In this document: in pieces, positions 34,901 through 43,814 of the stretch | How the letters are laid out: each line of letters starts with the position of its first letter | Numbering within the stretch: the first letter of the stretch is position 1 | Source: Bradyrhizobium sp. C9 | Lineage (GTDB): Bacteria > Pseudomonadota > Alphaproteobacteria > Rhizobiales > Xanthobacteraceae | Direction: 5' to 3' | DNA length: 64,000 nucleotides | Assembly (NCBI RefSeq): GCF_002532045.1 | Contig: NZ_NWTG01000001.1 | Coordinates: 620,001 to 684,000, forward strand | The notes under the pieces: model-generated | The model's database searches: none | The model's input: the letters and a program-made list of their open reading frames with translations, nothing else | What the model was told of the DNA's origin: nothing | Position numbers and translations under genes: made by a program

Positions 34901-36223
34901 TCATTCGTGGCGATGCATCGCGGAGTCGTGCTTGGTGTCGCGCATGGTGGAGTAGATCAGGAGCGACAGGAAGATCATGCCGCTGAGATAATAGTAGAAC
35001 CAGTCCTCGTGCCCGATGCTCTTGAAATAGAGCGCGACCGCAGGCGCAGTGCCGCCGAAGATCGACACCGTGATGGCGTAGGGCAGGCCGACGCCGAGCG
35101 CGCGGACATTGGTCGGGAACAGCTCGGCCTTCACGATCGCATTGATCGAGGTGTAGCCGGCGACGAAGATCCAGGCGCCGCAGATTAACAGGAAAGCGAT
35201 GAAGGGCGACTTGGTCTCCTTCAGTGCGGTCAGGATCGGGATCGTCGCCAGCGTGCCGACGACGCCAAAGAAGATCAAGAGCGGCTTGCGGCCGATACGA
35301 TCGGACAGCGCGCCGTAGATCGGCTGCAGGAAGGTCGCGAAGATCAACGAGCCGAAGATCACGAAGGTGGTCTGGTCCTCGGTGAGGCCGATCGACAGTT
35401 TCACGAAGGTCTGCATGTAGGTCGTGAAAGTATAGAACGCCGCGGTGCCGCCGGCGGTGAGGCCGACCACCAGCAGCAATTCGCGCGGATAGTTCAACAG
35501 GCCGACGATCGAGCCGGTCGGCTTGGAAACCTTCTTGGCCTCCTCAAACGCCTCGGTCTCGTGCAGGCCGCGCCGCATCACCGCCGCGAAGATCGCAAGC
35601 AAGGCGCCGATCACGAACGGAATCCGCCAGCCCCAGGCCTTCAGCTCGTCCGGCGTCAGGAACACCTTCTGCAGCAACAGCAGCACGATGATCGCGGTGA
35701 GCTGGCCGCCGATCAGCGTGACGTATTGGAAGCTCGAATAGAAGCCGCGATGCTTGGCGTCGGCGACCTCGCTGAGATAGGTGGCGCTGGCGCCATACTC
35801 GCCGCCGAGGCTCAAGCCCTCGATGATGCGGGCGAGCGCCAGGATCGCCGGTGCGGCAATGCCGATGGTGGCATAGGTCGGCGTCACCGCGATGATCAGC
35901 GAGCCGAAGCACATGCAGACCACCGACAGCGTCAGCGACAGCCGCCGGCCATAGCGGTCGGCGATGTAGCCGAACAGCCAGCCGCCCAGCGGGCGCATCA
36001 GGAAGGTCGCGGCAAACAGCACCGCGGCATTGAGCTGCTGCACCACCGGATCGCTGTGCGGGAAGAACGCCGGCGCGAAATACAGGGCGAACGCGGTGTA
36101 GGCGTAGAAATCGTACCATTCGACGAGATTGCCGACCGAGCCGATGAAGATCGCCTTGACCCGCCGCTCGACGTCATGGATGTCGAGATGGTCGCTCGCG
36201 GATTGAGCGGTTTGTTCGGACAT
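34901..36223 (-). CDS. MFS transporter, metabolite:H+ symporter (KgtP/ProP-like)
   Basis: A 440-residue transporter with twelve membrane segments and the MHS hallmarks SVGNLVEWYDFYAYTAFALY, FGYIADRYGRRLSLTLSV and ARIIEGLSLGGEYGASATYL. Members import dicarboxylates, aromatic acids or osmolytes. It lies 85 bases downstream of a cytochrome P450 gene on the same strand, so a P450 substrate or product is a reasonable cargo. The exact one is unknown. Confidence 0.88.
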   Translation of the reverse strand: MSEQTAQSASDHLDIHDVERRVKAIFIGSVGNLVEWYDFYAYTAFALYFAPAFFPHSDPVVQQLNAAVLFAATFLMRPLGGWLFGYIADRYGRRLSLTLSVVCMCFGSLIIAVTPTYATIGIAAPAILALARIIEGLSLGGEYGASATYLSEVADAKHRGFYSSFQYVTLIGGQLTAIIVLLLLQKVFLTPDELKAWGWRIPFVIGALLAIFAAVMRRGLHETEAFEEAKKVSKPTGSIVGLLNYPRELLLVVGLTAGGTAAFYTFTTYMQTFVKLSIGLTEDQTTFVIFGSLIFATFLQPIYGALSDRIGRKPLLIFFGVVGTLATIPILTALKETKSPFIAFLLICGAWIFVAGYTSINAIVKAELFPTNVRALGVGLPYAITVSIFGGTAPAVALYFKSIGHEDWFYYYLSGMIFLSLLIYSTMRDTKHDSAMHRHE

Positions 36224-36308
36224 TGGCAGGCCTCCCCGGATTCTCTGGCGCGATTCCGGGGCAACCTAGCTCATTTGCGTGGTGCGATGTAACTGCTGTC
36301 CTGTTCCT

Positions 36309-37535
36309 TCAGGCGTTCTTGCCGAACAGGACGGGCAGTTGACGCGGGCCGCGCACGGTGCCTTCCGACCAGGTGACCTTACCGGCCGGGTCGAGGCGGA
36401 AATCCGGAATCCGCTTCAGCCATTCCTCGATCGCCACCTGCATCTCCATCCGCGCCAGGTTGGAACCGACGCAGCGGTGGATGCCGAGGCCGAAAGCGGC
36501 GTGGCGGTTTTCCTTGCGGTCGATCACCACCTTGTCCGCATCGGGGAACATGGCGGGGTCGCGGTTGGCTGCGGGGAACGACAGCAGCACCATGTTGCCG
36601 GCCTTGACCGGGCAGCCGGAGATCGTGGTCTCCTTCATCACCTCGCGCGCCATCGTCACCGGCGAATAGGCGCGCAGGAATTCCTCGATCGCGGTCGGGA
36701 TCAGGGCAGGCTCCGCGACCAGGCGCTCGCGATCGGCGGGCGTTTTGGCGAGGTGCCAGAGCGATGAGCCGAGCGCGCTCCAGGTGGTGTCGATGCCGGC
36801 GATCAGCAGCAGCCGCAGCGAGCCGAGCACGTGCTCGTCGGTCAGCGGCTGGCCGCCCGGGCCCTTGGCCCGCAGCAGCTGCGAGATCAGATCGTCACCC
36901 GGCTCAAGCTTGCGCTGCTCGAGATGGGCCATGAAGTAGCCGGTCATCTCGCGCACGCCGCTCATCATCTCGTTCTCGTCCTTGATGCCGAGCTCGAGGA
37001 TCTGGTGGATCCACTTGATGAAGAGGTCGCCGTCCTTCTCGGGGATGCCGAGCATGTGCGCGATGGCGCGCACCGGGATGTGCTTGGTGTAGCGCGCCGC
37101 GGCGTCGCAATGGCCGTCGGCGATGAATGCGTCGATCAGCTCGTTGCAGATCGCGCGCACCCGCGGCTCGAGCCGCTTCATCGCATCCGGCGTGAACGGC
37201 GGCAGCAGCACCTGCTTGGCGGGCTTGTGCTCCGGCGGATCGGAGGTGATCGGCGGCGCACGGGCGGAGATCTCGGGGCGGACGTCGCGCACGATGACGC
37301 GGCGCGAGGAGAAGTGCTCGGTGTCGTAGGCGATCTCCTTCACCGCCTGATAGGTGGTCGGCATGTAGCAGCCGAGGAAGCGCTCGGTATGCACGACCGG
37401 CGAGGCCGCGCGCAGCGTCTCCCAGATCGGGAACGGGTCGTCGGTCCAGACCGGATCGGTATGGTCGAAATCATGGACCCAGTCGGTGACCGGGGGATGT
37501 TCGGGCAGATAGCTCGCGGACGGGGAATCGGACAT
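36309..37535 (-). CDS. cytochrome P450 (soluble, bacterial class I)
   Basis: A 408-residue P450. The I-helix AGIDTT (246-251), ExxR pair Glu285/Arg288 and haem loop FGLGIHRCVGSNLAR with Cys355 are intact. The architecture fits ferredoxin-fed terpene or aromatic hydroxylases. ATG 37535 was chosen (GAGAAGGA upstream) over 37589. The ferredoxin gene lies 74 bases upstream. No ferredoxin reductase is nearby, so a house reductase must serve. Confidence 0.92.
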   Translation of the reverse strand: MSDSPSASYLPEHPPVTDWVHDFDHTDPVWTDDPFPIWETLRAASPVVHTERFLGCYMPTTYQAVKEIAYDTEHFSSRRVIVRDVRPEISARAPPITSDPPEHKPAKQVLLPPFTPDAMKRLEPRVRAICNELIDAFIADGHCDAAARYTKHIPVRAIAHMLGIPEKDGDLFIKWIHQILELGIKDENEMMSGVREMTGYFMAHLEQRKLEPGDDLISQLLRAKGPGGQPLTDEHVLGSLRLLLIAGIDTTWSALGSSLWHLAKTPADRERLVAEPALIPTAIEEFLRAYSPVTMAREVMKETTISGCPVKAGNMVLLSFPAANRDPAMFPDADKVVIDRKENRHAAFGLGIHRCVGSNLARMEMQVAIEEWLKRIPDFRLDPAGKVTWSEGTVRGPRQLPVLFGKNA

Positions 37536-37609
37536 CGGCTCGTATCCTTCTCGTTCGATCAAAATGCTGGCCGGCTCAACGGGAGGCACGCGGCCATCCC
37601 TGCTGGCCG

Positions 37610-37816
37610 CTATTCCTCGGTGACTTCGATCGCGATTTCCGGGCAGTTGGTCTGTGCGAGCCAGGCCTTGTCCTCGAGCCCGGCCGGCACGGTCCCGTCG
37701 CCGACTTCATGGGCGTTGCCGTATTCGTCGAGCTCGAACAGTTCGGGGGCGAGCGATTTGCAGCGGGCGTGACCCTGGCACTTGTCCTGGTCGACGCGGA
37801 TTTTGAGCTTGGACAT
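37610..37816 (-). CDS. [3Fe-4S]-type ferredoxin, P450 partner
   Basis: A 68-residue ferredoxin with Cys13-x-x-His16-x-x-Cys19 and Cys58-Pro. The histidine in place of the second cysteine is the mark of P450-associated 3Fe-4S ferredoxins. The core reads DKCQGHARCKSLAPELFELD. ATG 37816 was chosen over the longer 37870 frame because the family starts just before KIRVDQDKC. The P450 gene follows directly. Confidence 0.9.
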   Translation of the reverse strand: MSKLKIRVDQDKCQGHARCKSLAPELFELDEYGNAHEVGDGTVPAGLEDKAWLAQTNCPEIAIEVTEE

Positions 37817-37992
37817 GCAAGCACTCTCCCTCGGCTCTGGCGCACAGGTGGAGCGCGCCGGGTTCCTCATTGTAGCTTATGCAAGTTCCAGCTTGCTTGG
37901 GCGGCTCTACCGGCTCACCAAGTTATAGCATATTACATTATCGTCGCGCTTGCGCGTCAAGCGAAAACTGCGCGCGTCCCACCGCCGGGTCT

Positions 37993-38045
37993 CGTCATTT
38001 GGATATTCGATCGAAGTCATTGGGGAATTCAATTTCCAAATGACG
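37993..38045. promoter_or_regulatory. long inverted repeat upstream of dehalogenase gene
   Basis: CGTCATTTGGA (37993-38003) and TCCAAATGACG (38035-38045) are perfect 11-bp inverted copies, 31 bases apart. The element ends 36 bases before the dehalogenase ATG, in the gap shared with the divergent ferredoxin/P450 genes. It may be an operator for either side. Confidence 0.5.
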
Positions 38046-38081
38046 TGAGGAAGCGTCAACCTCGCCGCAAGGGTGGAGGGG

Positions 38082-38783
38082 ATGACACTCACTGGCTCGC
38101 GTCCGGACTGGCTGACGTTCGATTGCTATGGGACGTTGATCCAATGGGATGAAGGTCTGATCGCGGCGACTAGTCGAATTCTGGCCCGCTCCGGATCGCG
38201 GATCGAACCGCGCGCGTTCATCGCGGTGTTTGATCGCCACGAACATGCCCTCGAGCGGAGCCGCCCGCATCTGTCGTTCAGGGACGTGACGGCGAGGGCG
38301 CTCGAAGCCGCCATGACCGAGCTGTCACTGCCCTCGGACCCGAACTATGCGGAGATCCTGACCTCGTCGATCGGCAAGATGCCGCCCTTTCCGGAAGTCG
38401 TCGCCACGCTCGGCCGCCTAAAGGCCGCGGGCTTCAAGCTGGCGATCATCTCGAACACCGACGATGCGATCATCGCCGGAAACGTCGCGCAGCTTGGCGG
38501 GCACATTGATCGGGTCATCACCGCGCAGCAGGCCCAAGCCTACAAGCCATCCCGCGAAACATTCGAATATGCCTGGGCGTCGCTCGGAATCGACAAGCCG
38601 CAACTCGTCCATATCTGCGCCAGCCCGCATCTCGACCTCGCCGCGGCCCGCGATCTCGGCTTCCGGGCGATCTGGATCGATCGCGGCACGGGCCGTCAGC
38701 CGTTGCCCGACTACTCCCCGAACAAGGTTGCTGCCACACTCGATCAGGTTCCGGGTTTTCTTTCCGAAGCCGGCTGGATGTAG
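38082..38783 (+). CDS. HAD-family hydrolase, L-2-haloacid dehalogenase type II-like
   Basis: A 233-residue protein with the HAD nucleophile in LTFDCYGTLIQWDEG (first Asp), AIISNTDDAI (motif II) and AYKPSRETFEYA (motif III Lys), followed by HICASPHLDLAAARDLGFRA. This is the type II haloacid dehalogenase layout. The usual S-x-x-H-D near the end is represented by ASPHLD. Dehalogenation is likely but a phosphatase is possible. ATG 38082 has GGAGGGG just upstream. It is divergent from the P450 array. Confidence 0.8.
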   Translation: MTLTGSRPDWLTFDCYGTLIQWDEGLIAATSRILARSGSRIEPRAFIAVFDRHEHALERSRPHLSFRDVTARALEAAMTELSLPSDPNYAEILTSSIGKMPPFPEVVATLGRLKAAGFKLAIISNTDDAIIAGNVAQLGGHIDRVITAQQAQAYKPSRETFEYAWASLGIDKPQLVHICASPHLDLAAARDLGFRAIWIDRGTGRQPLPDYSPNKVAATLDQVPGFLSEAGWM

Positions 38784-38828
38784 CTCGCGAGAGACCCGAA
38801 TGGGCGTTGAACGAGCCGATGCAGTCCC

Positions 38829-39449
38829 TTAATGCTTGCGCGCCGTCGGCGCGGTGAGCGGGCCCCAGGCGGCGAGGGCGGCGGCTGCGATCTGCTCGAG
38901 CTGCTTGCGGGTGGCGCCGTCGCGTGCCTGGATCGACATGCCCTGCTGCACCGTGATGTAGTATTGGGCGATCGCGTCGAGGTCGGCTTCAGGTGAGATC
39001 TCGCGACGCTCGACGCCCTGGCGCAGACGTTCGCGCAGCTCTGTCACCGCCTGCGCGCGCCGCTGCACGAGTTCGCGCCGCACGGTCTCGGAATGTTCAT
39101 TCGGATGCAGCGCCGACAATACCACCAGGCAACCGGGCGGGCGTGAGCGGCGGGTGAAGACGCGCGCGGTTTGCATGAGGAAGGTTTCCACGGCCTGATA
39201 GGCGGTGTGCGTCTCGGTCACGGCACCCCAGATCAGTCCACCTTCGCTCGCCACGTAATAGTCGAGCGCCTTGCGGAACAGGTCCTCCTTGCTGCCGAAG
39301 GCAGCGTACAGGCTGGGCGAGGCAATACCCATCGCCGAGGTGAGGTCAGCCATCGAAGCGCCCTCATAGCCCCTCAGCCAGAACACCTCCATCGCGCGCG
39401 CCAGAGCGGCGTCCTTATCGAAATTCCGGGGGCGGCCACGTTCAGCCAT
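38829..39449 (-). CDS. TetR-family regulator
   Basis: About 206 residues from ATG 39449 (39461 also possible). The N-terminal HTH reads ALARAMEVFWLRGYEGASMA, DLTSAMGIASPSLYAAFGSK, EDLFRKALDYY. The C-terminal domain resembles TetR_C repressors that control a divergent oxidoreductase. It diverges from an SDR gene. Two copies of TTCTGTGTCGATC lie between them, one next to this start codon, so autoregulation is likely. Confidence 0.86.
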   Translation of the reverse strand: MAERGRPRNFDKDAALARAMEVFWLRGYEGASMADLTSAMGIASPSLYAAFGSKEDLFRKALDYYVASEGGLIWGAVTETHTAYQAVETFLMQTARVFTRRSRPPGCLVVLSALHPNEHSETVRRELVQRRAQAVTELRERLRQGVERREISPEADLDAIAQYYITVQQGMSIQARDGATRKQLEQIAAAALAAWGPLTAPTARKH

Positions 39450-39461
39450 CGGTCTGTCCAT

Positions 39462-39535
39462 TTCTGTGTCGATCACTAAATAATTCACTTGACGCGCCGG
39501 CGCAAGCTTCCTAATTCTGTGTCGATCGTTACAGA
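39462..39535. promoter_or_regulatory. paired TetR-type operators between tetR and SDR genes
   Basis: TTCTGTGTCGATC occurs at 39462-39474 and 39515-39527. The second extends to CTGTGTCGATCGTTACAG, a quasi-palindrome matching its reverse complement at 14 of 18 positions. The copies are 53 bases apart, and each lies beside one of the two divergent starts. Confidence 0.6.
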
Positions 39536-39561
39536 TATCGTCACCAACGAATGAGCCGAAC

Positions 39562-40308
39562 ATGACCCAGTCCCTGCAGGGAAAACGCGCCCTCGTCACC
39601 GGCGGCAGCCGCGGCATCGGTGCAGCCATCGCAAGACGTCTTGCCGCCGAAGGCGCCGACGTCGCCATCACCTATGAACGCTCGGCCGATCGCGCCGAAG
39701 CCATTGGCGCCGAGATCAGGAAACAGGGCCGCCGTGCACTGGCGCTGCAGGCGGACAGCGCGGACGCCAGCGCCGTGCGAGGTGCGGTCAACGCAGCCGC
39801 CAAGGCGTTCGGCGGTCTGGATATCCTGGTCAACAATGCCGGCATCTTCCGCGGCGGTGGTTCGATCGATGCCGTCACGCTTGAGGATATCGACGCCACG
39901 CTGGCGGTGAACGTGCGGGCGGTGGTGGTCGCATCGCAGGCCGCGGTCGCCCACATGGGCGAGGGCGGCCGCATCATCAATATCGGCAGCAACCTCGCCA
40001 GCCGGGTGCCCGATGCCGGCATGAGCCTCTATTCGATGAGCAAGTCGGCGTTGATCGCCTGGACCCAGGGCCTGGCCCGCGACCTCGGCGGCCGTGGCAT
40101 CACGGTCAATATCGTCCATCCCGGCTCCACCAACACCGACATGAACCCGGCCGATGGCGAGCAGGCCGAGGCGCAGCGCGCACGCATGGCGATCAAGCGC
40201 TACGGCAAGGCCGATGACGTTGCTGCCCTGGTCGCGTTTGTCGCCGGTCCCGAAGCCGGCTCGATCAATGGCGCCGGTCTCACCGTCGACGGCGGCGCCA
40301 ACGCTTGA
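39562..40308 (+). CDS. short-chain dehydrogenase/reductase
   Basis: A 248-residue classical SDR: TGGSRGIGAAIARRL (cofactor loop), ILVNNAGIFRGG, INIGSNLASR (catalytic Ser), LYSMSKSALIAW (YxxxK) and VHPGSTNTDM. The full Ser-Tyr-Lys set is present. SRGIG with an Arg after the loop favours NADPH. It is controlled in all likelihood by the divergent TetR protein; the substrate is unknown. Confidence 0.88.
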   Translation: MTQSLQGKRALVTGGSRGIGAAIARRLAAEGADVAITYERSADRAEAIGAEIRKQGRRALALQADSADASAVRGAVNAAAKAFGGLDILVNNAGIFRGGGSIDAVTLEDIDATLAVNVRAVVVASQAAVAHMGEGGRIINIGSNLASRVPDAGMSLYSMSKSALIAWTQGLARDLGGRGITVNIVHPGSTNTDMNPADGEQAEAQRARMAIKRYGKADDVAALVAFVAGPEAGSINGAGLTVDGGANA

Positions 40309-40656
40309 CGACGTCGGAGCGAGGAGCGCGCTATCCAGCGCGCTCCTCGGCCCGGTGCCCGTGCTGGCCCCGCGATCCCCTGCGGTTACAATCCGCATCG
40401 TCGCAGGCGGCCGGGCATGATGGTCGTCTCGCGTGCGGAATCCCGGGCCCTTCGGCCGTTTGGCCCCCGGGTGGGAACCCGTTAAGCAAGTCAGAGTCCC
40501 CGGGTGATCTTGATAGACTTTCTAATGGACGCGCTTGCCGGTTTCGCGGTTAATTGCCAATGGACGTCTCGTCCGCGGATGGAAGTGACCTGAACGCCCG
40601 ATGTCGCTATTGTGGCGTATCCGCTATAGCTTGGCCGACCGGTGATCAGCATCTCG
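40309..40656. other. 348-base non-coding gap with strong hairpin
   Basis: CGAGGAGCGCGCT (40320-40332) and AGCGCGCTCCTCG (40337-40349) make a perfect 13-bp stem with a 4-base loop, 11 bases after the SDR stop, but without a T-run. The rest of the gap carries no credible frame; the last part should contain the promoter of the next TetR gene. Confidence 0.55.
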
Positions 40657-41289
40657 ATGGGACAAATCGTTCGTAAGTCGTTCAAAACCTACCACCATGG
40701 CGACCTCCGGGAGGCGCTAATCCAGGCCGCGCTGCGCGAGGTCGAGCTCGGTGGTCCCGAAGCGATCAGCATCAAGGCGCTGGCCAAGCAGCTCGGCGTC
40801 TCGCAGCCGGCGCCGTACCGGCATTTCGCCGACCGCGAAGCGCTGCTGGAGGCGGTGACCGCGGAAGCGTTCCGGCAGTTCAACGTGATCATGCGCGAGG
40901 CGATCGCGCAGCCCGGCAAGGGCTCGAAACTGTCGCGCTTTGCCCAGGCTGCGCTGGCCTTCGGGCTCGAGCGCCACGGCATCTACCGGTTGATGTTCGC
41001 GTCCCGAACCATGGCCTGCGCGCCTGTCGGCAGCGAGTTGCACGTCGCGGCGATGGAAACGCTGGCGCTGCTGATCGAGTCGTTCGAGGCACCGGCCGTC
41101 GGGCTGTTGCGCGAGCGGCAGGCGCTGAAGATCTGGGCCGGGCTGCACGGCATCGTGATGCTTGCCGAGCAGGGCCTGCTCACCGGCGAGGTCGGCCAGA
41201 TCAGCCGCGAGGAGCTGATGGACGAGATCGTCGAGCAGACCAAGCTCGCACTCACCGCCGCGCTGCATGCGACGGAAGAGAAGGCGTAG
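40657..41289 (+). CDS. TetR/AcrR regulator with WHG-type C-terminal domain
   Basis: A 210-residue regulator: HTH YHHGDLREALIQAALREVEL, SIKALAKQLGVSQPAPYRHF, ADREALLEAV. The C-terminal half carries KIWAGLHGIVMLAEQGLL, the W-x-x-x-H-G feature of the TetR_C WHG group. No divergent partner is present; it converges with an amidase gene. ATG 40657 is taken rather than the upstream GTG 40642. Its target is unknown. Confidence 0.84.
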   Translation: MGQIVRKSFKTYHHGDLREALIQAALREVELGGPEAISIKALAKQLGVSQPAPYRHFADREALLEAVTAEAFRQFNVIMREAIAQPGKGSKLSRFAQAALAFGLERHGIYRLMFASRTMACAPVGSELHVAAMETLALLIESFEAPAVGLLRERQALKIWAGLHGIVMLAEQGLLTGEVGQISREELMDEIVEQTKLALTAALHATEEKA

Positions 41290-41310
41290 GACGCCTTAGC
41301 CTATTCCTGG

Positions 41311-41357
41311 GGCATGATCTTTTCGAAAAACCGCTCCGCACTTTTTCGGATCATGCC
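41311..41357. repeat. palindromic repeat, family 4 copy b
   Basis: GGCATGATC and GATCATGCC arms enclose TTTTCGAAAAACCGCTCCGC and a matching CTTTTTCG. It lies between two convergent genes and supplies the TGA stop of the amidase on the minus strand (41351-41353). Confidence 0.85.
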
Positions 41358-42775
41358 TTCGGCGGTCGCGGATCGATCGGGGTGGTGCCGCGCACGCCCA
41401 GAATATCCTCGAGCACTTTCGCGCCGGCCAGAAGCTGCGCCTCGGCGCGGGGCTTGGCGATCATCTGCAGGCCGACCGGCAGGCCAGACGCGGTGAAGCC
41501 GCACGGCAGCGACAGCGCCGGGCAGCAGGCCAGCGTGATCGCGTAGACGATGCCGAGCCATTCGACGTAATTGTCGAACTTCTTGCCGTCGCATTCGGCG
41601 ACATAGCGGTTCTCGACCGGGAACGGCGGCACGATGGTCGCGGGCGCCAGCAGCAGGTCGTATTTTTCGAAGAACTCGAGCGCACGCGCGGTGATCGCGA
41701 CGCGCTGCGCCTCGGCGCGCTCGAGCTTCTCGACGGTGAGCTTCAGTCCTTCCTCGATGTTCCAGATCACCTCGGGCTTGAGCAGGTCGCGCTTGGTGCG
41801 CAGCAATTCGGCCTTGCTGATCGCGAAATCGAACGCACGCAGCACGTGGAAGCATTCATGGGCCTCGCGGAAGTCGGGATGCGCCTCCTCGACGATCGCG
41901 CCGGCTTCCGCGAACCGCTCCGCGGCCTTGCGGGTCACCGCCTTGACCTCGGGATCAACCGGCGTGATGCCGAGATCGGGCGAATAGGCGATGCGCTTCG
42001 GCTTGCTGCCCGACCGCGTCGCCGACAGGAATGATGTCGGCAGCGCCGGCAGCGACAGCGGGTCGGCCGCATGCTCGCCGCTCATCGCGTCGAGCAGCAG
42101 CGCGAGGTCCTCGACATTGCGTGCCATCGGTCCCTGCTGGCCGAGCGTGCGGTCGACGCCGAATTTCGGGGTCTGCGCGACTCGGCCGATCGACGGCCGC
42201 AGGCCTACGACGCCGCAGAAGCTCGCCGGGTTGCGCAAGCTGCCGCCCATGTCGGAACCGTGGGCGAGCCACGCGGTGCCGCTGGCCAGCGCTGCCGCGG
42301 CGCCGCCCGAGGAGCCGGCGGCCGAGCGCGATGTGTCCCAGGGATTGCGGGTCGGACCGAACACCTCGTTGAAGGTGTTGGCGCCGGCGCCGAATTCCGG
42401 CGTGTTCGACTTGGCGTAGATCACGCCGCCGTTCTGCTCGAGGCGCTCGACCAGGATGTCCGACTTCGCGGGGACATTGTCCTTGAAGATCGGCGAGCCC
42501 TGCGTGGTGAGCACGCCGGAGACGGCGGTGAGGTCCTTGATCGGAACGGGAAGGCCCGCGAGCAGACCGCGCTCGCCGGCCGGCTTCTGCATCAGGGCCT
42601 TGGCATGGCTGCGGGCGCGGTCGAAGCAGAGCGTCGGCAGCGCGTTGACCTTGCCGTCGACCTCGGCGATGCGCTTTTCCAGCACATCGAGCAGATCGAG
42701 CGGCGTGACGTCGCCGGCTTTCAGTTTCTCGACGACGGTACATGCCGTTTCCTTCACCAAGCCCTGATCAGCCAT
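41351..42775 (-). CDS. amidase (amidase signature family)
   Basis: A 474-residue amidase: PVPIKDLTAVSGVLTTQGSP (catalytic Lys), RSAAGSSGGAAAALASG and AHGSDMGGSLRNPASFCGVV (Ser-cisSer and nucleophile). The C-terminus lists ALSLPCGFTASGLPVGLQMI, a family ending. It is divergent from a kynurenine-formamidase-like hydrolase 88 bases away, so both may act on one amide. It is only distantly like the amidase at 25062. Its stop codon lies inside a palindromic repeat. Confidence 0.87.
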   Translation of the reverse strand: MADQGLVKETACTVVEKLKAGDVTPLDLLDVLEKRIAEVDGKVNALPTLCFDRARSHAKALMQKPAGERGLLAGLPVPIKDLTAVSGVLTTQGSPIFKDNVPAKSDILVERLEQNGGVIYAKSNTPEFGAGANTFNEVFGPTRNPWDTSRSAAGSSGGAAAALASGTAWLAHGSDMGGSLRNPASFCGVVGLRPSIGRVAQTPKFGVDRTLGQQGPMARNVEDLALLLDAMSGEHAADPLSLPALPTSFLSATRSGSKPKRIAYSPDLGITPVDPEVKAVTRKAAERFAEAGAIVEEAHPDFREAHECFHVLRAFDFAISKAELLRTKRDLLKPEVIWNIEEGLKLTVEKLERAEAQRVAITARALEFFEKYDLLLAPATIVPPFPVENRYVAECDGKKFDNYVEWLGIVYAITLACCPALSLPCGFTASGLPVGLQMIAKPRAEAQLLAGAKVLEDILGVRGTTPIDPRPPKA

Positions 42776-42863
42776 GCGCCGTTGCTCCTATGTCTTCTGT
42801 TTCCTTGTGCTGTAGAACATTTCCTGCCGTCGTGGCAATGCGACGAGAACCGATGAGGCAGGG

Positions 42864-43715
42864 ATGGCAGCGTTGTTTTCCGCGCTGGACTGGCGCGCGA
42901 TGAGCCAGCAGGAGCGGGACCTCGGCTTGAACAATGGCGTTGCCGTCAAGGGCAGCGCCGAGATCGCCGCAGGCTGGGAGCAGCGCTCCGCGGCGATGCG
43001 GCAGAAACATCTCGACCATCTCGACCTGCGGTATGGTCCGCGTGAACGCAACCGGATCGATTTCCTTAAAGCCCGCGACGGCGCGCCGACGCTCTTGTTC
43101 ATCCACGGCGGCTATTGGCAGACCCGCGCCAAGGAGGTGTTCACGATCTTCGCCGAGGGGCCGATGGCGCACGGCATCAATGTTGCCTTGATCGGCTACA
43201 CGCTGGCGCCGGATGCGACGCTCGATGACATCGTCGCCGAGATTCACTCCGGCATCGATTTTCTGGCTGGGCAGTTGCCCGCGCTCGGCGCCGCTGCCGA
43301 CGGCATTGTCGTGTCGGGCTGGTCGGCCGGCGGCCATTTGACGTCGATGGCGCTGTCGAACGCTCATGTCCGGGCCGGCATGGCGATCTCGGGCATCTAC
43401 GACCTCGAGCCGATCAGGCATTCCTACCTCAACGAGAAGCTGAGGCTCGACGAGGCCGCCTCGCGGCGCAATTCGCCGATGATGCAGGAGGGCGGCACGG
43501 CAAAGCCGCTGTCGCTGGTGGTCGGCAGTGCCGAGCTGCCGTTGCTGCGCAAGCAGACCGCCGATTTCGCCGGCCATCGCGCCCGCTACGGCTTGCCGGT
43601 GACCTATGAGGAGATCGAAGGCGCCGATCATTTCTCGATCATGAACCAGATGCTGGTGCCGCAAGGCCGGATCACGACGCTGATCCGGCAATTGTTCGAG
43701 CGAACGGCGACCTAA
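42864..43715 (+). CDS. alpha/beta hydrolase, kynurenine-formamidase-like
   Basis: A 283-residue hydrolase with FIHGGYWQTRAKE (the HGGYW oxyanion motif of arylformamidases), VVSGWSAGGHLTSMAL (nucleophile Ser in GWSAG) and a final EGADHFSIM (His). Asp comes from the VGSAELPLL region or nearby. The family includes kynurenine formamidase and carbaryl-type esterases. No tryptophan-catabolism genes are close, so the substrate stays open. Confidence 0.8.
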   Translation: MAALFSALDWRAMSQQERDLGLNNGVAVKGSAEIAAGWEQRSAAMRQKHLDHLDLRYGPRERNRIDFLKARDGAPTLLFIHGGYWQTRAKEVFTIFAEGPMAHGINVALIGYTLAPDATLDDIVAEIHSGIDFLAGQLPALGAAADGIVVSGWSAGGHLTSMALSNAHVRAGMAISGIYDLEPIRHSYLNEKLRLDEAASRRNSPMMQEGGTAKPLSLVVGSAELPLLRKQTADFAGHRARYGLPVTYEEIEGADHFSIMNQMLVPQGRITTLIRQLFERTAT

Positions 43716-43716
43716 G

Positions 43717-43804
43717 CCGTCATTGCGAGGAGCGAAGCGACGAAGCAATCCATCGCTCCGCATATGCCGAAGCATGGATTGCTTCGCTTCGCTCGCAATG
43801 ACGT
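43717..43804. repeat. dispersed palindromic repeat, family 1 copy b
   Basis: CCGTCATTGCGAGGAGCGAA at the left and GCTTCGCTCGCAATGACG at the right, with GAAGCAATCCAT / ATGGATTGCTTC inside. It is the cleanest copy of the element at 15931-16019 and sits between convergent genes, where it could stop transcription from both sides. Confidence 0.88.
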
Positions 43805-43814
43805 GGAGAGGGCG

